A stretch of DNA of 64,000 bases from positions 2,170,001 through 2,234,000 of the forward strand of contig NZ_CP079818.1 in NCBI RefSeq assembly GCF_019334725.1. Direction: 5' to 3'. Both the position numbers and the translations under genes were made by a program. Every line of letters begins with the position of its first letter. The stretch's first letter is position 1. Positions 60,196-64,000 of the stretch are shown one piece after another. Source of the stretch: Neisseria perflava (GTDB lineage Bacteria; Pseudomonadota; Gammaproteobacteria; Burkholderiales; Neisseriaceae). Below the pieces are notes generated by a model that saw only the letters and a program-made list of their open reading frames with translations, was not told where the DNA came from and made no database searches.

Positions 60196-61623
60196 ATGAA
60201 CGCGAAAAAAATCCTCGGCTACGCATTGGGCCCGATAGGAAGCGCCGCTTTCGGCCTGCTTTCCCTGCCGCTCATCTCATGGTACTTCCCTGCGGAAGAC
60301 ATCGGCCGTATCGTACTCTTGCAGACCATTGCCGGACTGAGCATCCTGTTGCTGGGCTTGGGGCTGGACCAATCCTATATTCGCGACTATTACGCCGTTA
60401 AAGACAAGGCCGCGCTGTTCAAATCCGTTTTTTTATCGCCATTGATTCTGACTGTGGCGGTTGTGGTTTTAGTGTTACTGATAAACGCATCATGGCCGTC
60501 TGAAATCATTTTTGACATCCCCAGTGCAAATTTGGGGATTCTCTTTCTGATTTTCTTGGCCACTACGCTGATTACCCGTTTTTTAGCCTTGATTTTGCGG
60601 ATGAAAGAGCAGGCATTGGCTTTTTCCGTCAGCCAGCTTGCGCCGAAATTCTTGATTTTGGTGTTGGTTTTTGCCGTGATTGCTTCCGGCTTACCTACCA
60701 ATACTACTTCGCTGGTTTTTACCTACACCGCAGCCCAAGTGCTGACCGTTGTACTGTTGATATATCAGCTGCGCCAAGACCTGCAAGCCGTTTCCCATGC
60801 GAAATGGTCGCCCGAGCTGCATCGGGACGGCCTGCGCTACGGCCTGCCGCTGGCATTCGGCAACTTGGCCTATTGGGGCCTGACTTCGATTGACCGCTTT
60901 GTCCTCAAAGACATCTCGGGTTTGGACGAATTGGGCATCTATTCGATGGCAGTCAGCTTTGGTGCCGTCGCCTTGATTTTCCAAAGTGTGTTTTCCACTA
61001 TTTGGGCGCCTTTGGTGTTCAAATGGGTAGAAGAAAAAACCAATCTGGATAAAATCGGCGACATCACGCTTTCCATGACCGTCCTCATCAGCGCAATGAT
61101 TTGCCTCATTGGGATTTTCTCGCCGATGGTGACCTGGATACTGCCGGAAAAATACACGCAGGTTCAATTTATCCTGCTCTCGTGTATGCTCTTCCCCCTG
61201 TTTTACACGCTGACCGAAGTCAGCGGCATCGGTTTGAACGTTGTCCGCTCAACTTGGCTGATTACCGTCATCAACATCGTTGCCTTTATCGCCAATACCG
61301 CCCTGCTCTATCTGCTGGTACCGAAATTCGGTGCAAAAGGTGCGGCTATGGCCAGCGCAACGGCTTTTTGGCTGTTTTTCATCTTTAAAACCGAATTCTC
61401 TTCACGCCTGTGGCAGCCTTTGCCGCGCCTGAAGATTTATACAAACTCAACGCTCTGCCTGATGATCTGCCTTGCCTATACTTGGCTGGGTACGCGCGAC
61501 AACTACATCTGGTTTGCGCTGGCATGGGCAGTCGGGCTGGGTTTCCTGTTCCTAAAATACAAACAAGCACTATTTGCCGCGACCGAAAAAATCAAAGCCA
61601 AATTAAACCGTTCGGCAAAATAG
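60196..61623 (+). CDS. Wzx-type oligosaccharide flippase
   Basis: A 475-aa inner-membrane protein with about 12-14 hydrophobic segments and the Wzx start LGYALGPIGSAAFGLLSLPLISWYFPAEDIG. A central RDGLRYGLPLAFGNLAYWGLTSIDRF is typical of polysaccharide biosynthesis flippases. It would move undecaprenyl-linked repeat units to the periplasm. The start follows a DUS. It is 168 bases after the dehydrogenase gene and 42 bases before the wzy-like gene. Confidence 0.9.
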   Translation: MNAKKILGYALGPIGSAAFGLLSLPLISWYFPAEDIGRIVLLQTIAGLSILLLGLGLDQSYIRDYYAVKDKAALFKSVFLSPLILTVAVVVLVLLINASWPSEIIFDIPSANLGILFLIFLATTLITRFLALILRMKEQALAFSVSQLAPKFLILVLVFAVIASGLPTNTTSLVFTYTAAQVLTVVLLIYQLRQDLQAVSHAKWSPELHRDGLRYGLPLAFGNLAYWGLTSIDRFVLKDISGLDELGIYSMAVSFGAVALIFQSVFSTIWAPLVFKWVEEKTNLDKIGDITLSMTVLISAMICLIGIFSPMVTWILPEKYTQVQFILLSCMLFPLFYTLTEVSGIGLNVVRSTWLITVINIVAFIANTALLYLLVPKFGAKGAAMASATAFWLFFIFKTEFSSRLWQPLPRLKIYTNSTLCLMICLAYTWLGTRDNYIWFALAWAVGLGFLFLKYKQALFAATEKIKAKLNRSAK

Positions 61624-61665
61624 CCAACCTGAGATTCATGTCTCTACGATAACAACAGAACGACT

Positions 61666-62976
61666 ATGAAAATAAAACGTCTAAATTTATACACTTACAT
61701 CCTATACATTATGTTTACAGCTTATATGCTGGGGCCGGCGCTGTCTTTTAAAATCGGCGTACCGCGCATCGATAATCCTTTATCGTTGTTGTTCGTATTG
61801 ATTGGCCTTGCCGTATTCTTTTTGGAGGGCAAGCATATTCCGCGCAAAATTTTTGTCATGCTCTGCGCCCTGGCCGCCATGTGTATTTGGCCGGCCATCC
61901 ACATGGGCATTACATCGCTGATACCGACTCAATACATGGACATCTTGTTTTTTATGGCGGTGCCGGTTTTTTTCTACTTGTTTTACCAAGTGCTTATGCG
62001 CGCTGAAAATCCATTGGGCGTTATTCAGAAGTTTTTATTGGTCTTTGCCCTTTATGTTGCCATTCCACCATTTGTGGAATTGATTACCGGCATTCAGTTT
62101 GTCAGTGCCAGTGATGAACTGGCCATTAAAGAAGGTTCGCTCAAAGGGCTGTTTTTCAATCCCAACAACCTTGCTGCCACTGCCGTTTGCCTCGCACCCG
62201 CCATCCTATTTTTCTTTCAACTGCAAGGACGCAAACACAAAGAGAAACTACTGGGCTGGGGATTATATTTACTACTAGGTATGGCCATTTTTGTTTGCGT
62301 ATCACGCACAGCTATTGCCTGCTACCTTTTGATTTCACTCATTTATATAGCTTATCGTAAAAATGGTTTTATTACCGTTATTGCCACAGGACTGCTCGCG
62401 TTAACATTATCGATGATTCCATCCCGTGTCATCGCGGAATTTTTGCTGTCACTTAACGGCAACCCTTTTCTTGAACGTTTTTCCAGCCGCGTATACCTTT
62501 TTCTATTCGATTTAGACAGCGACAACTCTGTGTCCTACCGTCAGGAGATTTACAACTATTTTTGGAATAATCCGCCCCTGTTGCTAACCGGCTACGGACC
62601 AAAAAATTTTCGCGACTATTTTGGCGGCCACTTGAGTAACAGCCTGGGTTTTGAAAATCCGCACAGTTTCATCATCGAACTGTATTTGGGTTTCGGCATA
62701 ATTTCCCTGCTCGGCTTTATTGCATTTGTAGCGTTTTATTTCCTCTACACTGCCTCAAGCCGTGCACTAACCAACAAATCACGCGTACTGGCTTGGGTAA
62801 CTTTGGGCATTTTCTTGTTGGCAGGTTTTATTCCGTCCACCATTTTGCGTATGCCCTTCATCTGGCTACCCTGCCTGCTGATTTACATTTACAGCACATT
62901 TGTCGCATCCAAATTACAAAATCAGGCCGCTTACACATATAGCTATACCCCATCTAAAACAAAGGGAATATCATGA
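61666..62976 (+). CDS. O-antigen polymerase/ligase family protein (Wzy/WaaL-like)
   Basis: A 436-aa inner-membrane protein with about 11 hydrophobic segments. A long periplasmic loop (around ERFSSRVYLFLFDLDSDNSVSYRQEIYNYFWNNPPLLLTGYGPKNF) contains the Arg-rich and GYG...H elements typical of Wzy/ligase proteins (ENPHSFIIELYLGFGI). In a locus with Wzx, the polymerase role is more likely. Its stop overlaps the start of the next gene (ATGA). Confidence 0.85.
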   Translation: MKIKRLNLYTYILYIMFTAYMLGPALSFKIGVPRIDNPLSLLFVLIGLAVFFLEGKHIPRKIFVMLCALAAMCIWPAIHMGITSLIPTQYMDILFFMAVPVFFYLFYQVLMRAENPLGVIQKFLLVFALYVAIPPFVELITGIQFVSASDELAIKEGSLKGLFFNPNNLAATAVCLAPAILFFFQLQGRKHKEKLLGWGLYLLLGMAIFVCVSRTAIACYLLISLIYIAYRKNGFITVIATGLLALTLSMIPSRVIAEFLLSLNGNPFLERFSSRVYLFLFDLDSDNSVSYRQEIYNYFWNNPPLLLTGYGPKNFRDYFGGHLSNSLGFENPHSFIIELYLGFGIISLLGFIAFVAFYFLYTASSRALTNKSRVLAWVTLGIFLLAGFIPSTILRMPFIWLPCLLIYIYSTFVASKLQNQAAYTYSYTPSKTKGIS

Positions 62977-64000
62977 AAATCACCCTGACTACCTCCATGT
63001 CCGGCCTCGGTGGCACTGAAAATGCCACTTTCCGCCTCGGTCGCCTGCTCAAACAACGCGGACACGATATCGTATTGGCCTCTTCAGACGGCCCTTTGAT
63101 TCAGGAAGCGCAAGCATTGGGCATCCGTTGGCAGCCGATTGATTTTTACCAAGGTGGTCTTTTGGGTTACGTCAAAGGCATGTTTGCCTATATGAAACTG
63201 CTGAAAAAAGAGAAGCCCGATGTGATTCACTGCCAAATGGCGCGTATCGTTCCGGCCTGTGCCATTGCGGCCAAGTTTGCCTCGCCGAAAACCAAAGTGT
63301 TCTACCACGCGCGCGGCCTTAATCCGGAAACTTATCCGAAAATTGCCAAGCTTTTCGACAAGCTGGGCGTGTACATCATCGGCAACTGCAAACACGAACG
63401 TGAAAAACTCATCCGTTACGGTTTCCCTGCCAACCGCATCACCTACACCTACAATGCCCTGCACAAAGTAGATTTCGTTCCTGAAAAAACAGTCAAAGAC
63501 TATGTCCAACTGGGCACGCTTTCCCGTTTGGACACCGTCCGCGCCGTGCATCTGATGTTGGATATTTTGAAGAAAATGGTTGACCGCGGTATGCCTGTAC
63601 GCCTCAACGTTGCAGGTATCGGCGAAGAAATGGACAACCTCAAAGCCCAAGCCAAACGTTTAGGCATTGAAGACAAAGTCACCTTCCTCGGCGGCGTCCG
63701 CGACTTGACCGGCTACTTCAAAGAAGTCGATATTTTGGTGAACACGCCGCATTGCGTAGGCGACCACGGAGCAGGTGTCGGCAACAATATTTTGGAAGCC
63801 GGCCTTTACGACACGCCTGTCGTGACCTACAACATGGCGGGCATTTCGGAAATGGTCATTACCGGCCAAACCGGCTACTGCATTCCTTTCGGCGACGACG
63901 AAGCATTTATCGAAGCCGTCGATACACTCATCAAGCATCCAGAGTTGCGTGGTCAAATGGGTAAAGCCCTGCACAAACACGTCGAAACCTTATGCTCCGA
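62973..64000 (+). CDS. Family 4 glycosyltransferase (3'-truncated by window edge)
   Basis: The frame is open from 62973 to the end of the window (at least 342 codons). The N-terminal donor-independent half has MSGLGGTENATFRLGRLLKQRGHDI. The C-terminal half has VAGIGEEMDNLKAQAKRLGI and KVTFLGGV, then NNILEAGLYDTPVVTYNMAG, the GT4 EX7E-type region. It would add a sugar to the repeat unit of the locus. It overlaps the wzy-like gene by 4 bases. Confidence 0.9.
   Translation, partial: MKITLTTSMSGLGGTENATFRLGRLLKQRGHDIVLASSDGPLIQEAQALGIRWQPIDFYQGGLLGYVKGMFAYMKLLKKEKPDVIHCQMARIVPACAIAAKFASPKTKVFYHARGLNPETYPKIAKLFDKLGVYIIGNCKHEREKLIRYGFPANRITYTYNALHKVDFVPEKTVKDYVQLGTLSRLDTVRAVHLMLDILKKMVDRGMPVRLNVAGIGEEMDNLKAQAKRLGIEDKVTFLGGVRDLTGYFKEVDILVNTPHCVGDHGAGVGNNILEAGLYDTPVVTYNMAGISEMVITGQTGYCIPFGDDEAFIEAVDTLIKHPELRGQMGKALHKHVETLCS

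Noticed and set aside
1..64000. CRISPR array
   Set aside because: The only frequent short repeat is the DUS, which is scattered singly or as inverted pairs, not as regularly spaced direct repeats.
1..64000. Correia elements and phase-variable homopolymer or tetranucleotide tracts
   Set aside because: No Correia-type ends (TATAGTGGATTAA-like) and no long G/C or short-unit repeat tracts in coding starts were noticed while reading.

Overview
The window reads as a chromosomal segment of a commensal Neisseria. The DNA uptake sequence (DUS) AGGCCGTCTGAA occurs throughout, often as inverted pairs that form terminators. This AG dialect is the one described for N. subflava/flavescens-type species. 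The ATGCCGTCTGAA form of meningococci and gonococci appears rarely (e.g. 2450, 17992), and one AGGTCGTCTGAA (mucosa/sicca dialect) lies at 54430. Gene content is also neisserial: pilMNOPQ-aroK-aroB with divergent ponA, an Acp-like lysozyme inhibitor, a Slam gene, and IS1106-like and IS1655-like elements.

Layout. 1-11.4 kb: end of an OafA/PglI-type O-acyltransferase, tyrS, hslO, an NlpC/P60 hydrolase, sdaA, a family-2-like glycosyltransferase, dxs, orn, queD, a DUF1304 gene and queE. 11.4-14 kb: lactate permease behind a promoter with a GntR/FadR-type operator, then a secreted Acp-like protein. 14-20 kb: the replication-origin neighbourhood, with dnaA-dnaN on one strand, rpmH-rnpA-yidD-yidC on the other, and DnaA boxes between them. 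19.8-30.2 kb: an RsmI-like methylase, Maf, yceD-rpmF, a phosphoribosyltransferase, and a fatty-acid cluster plsX-fabH-DUF1294-fabD-fabG interrupted before fabG by three glycosyltransferase-like genes. 30.4-33 kb: a Kef-type antiporter and a duplicated tRNA-Val/tRNA-Asp pair.

33-38.5 kb carries two insertion sequences. One is a decayed IS5-family element that split a DUS terminator next to dacB. The other is an apparently intact IS30-family element between an EmrB-like exporter and a flavoprotein gene. 39-51.7 kb: a two-component system, aroB, aroK, the type IV pilus assembly genes pilQ to pilM, ponA and a PHP phosphoesterase.

51.7-55.5 kb is the most accessory part. It holds an AT-rich orphan of DUF6236-like appearance, a 32-bp perfect inverted repeat, and a two-gene unit: a cysteine-free secreted protein with TbpB/hemophilin-like barrel motifs, followed by its likely outer-membrane translocon Slam. 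55.5-58.2 kb: a class II amidotransferase, nrdR and ribD. From 58.7 kb to the end: a Wzx/Wzy-type polysaccharide locus (nucleotide-sugar dehydrogenase, flippase, polymerase/ligase and a family-4 glycosyltransferase cut by the window edge).

All functional calls come from reading motifs and gene order; no database search was run.
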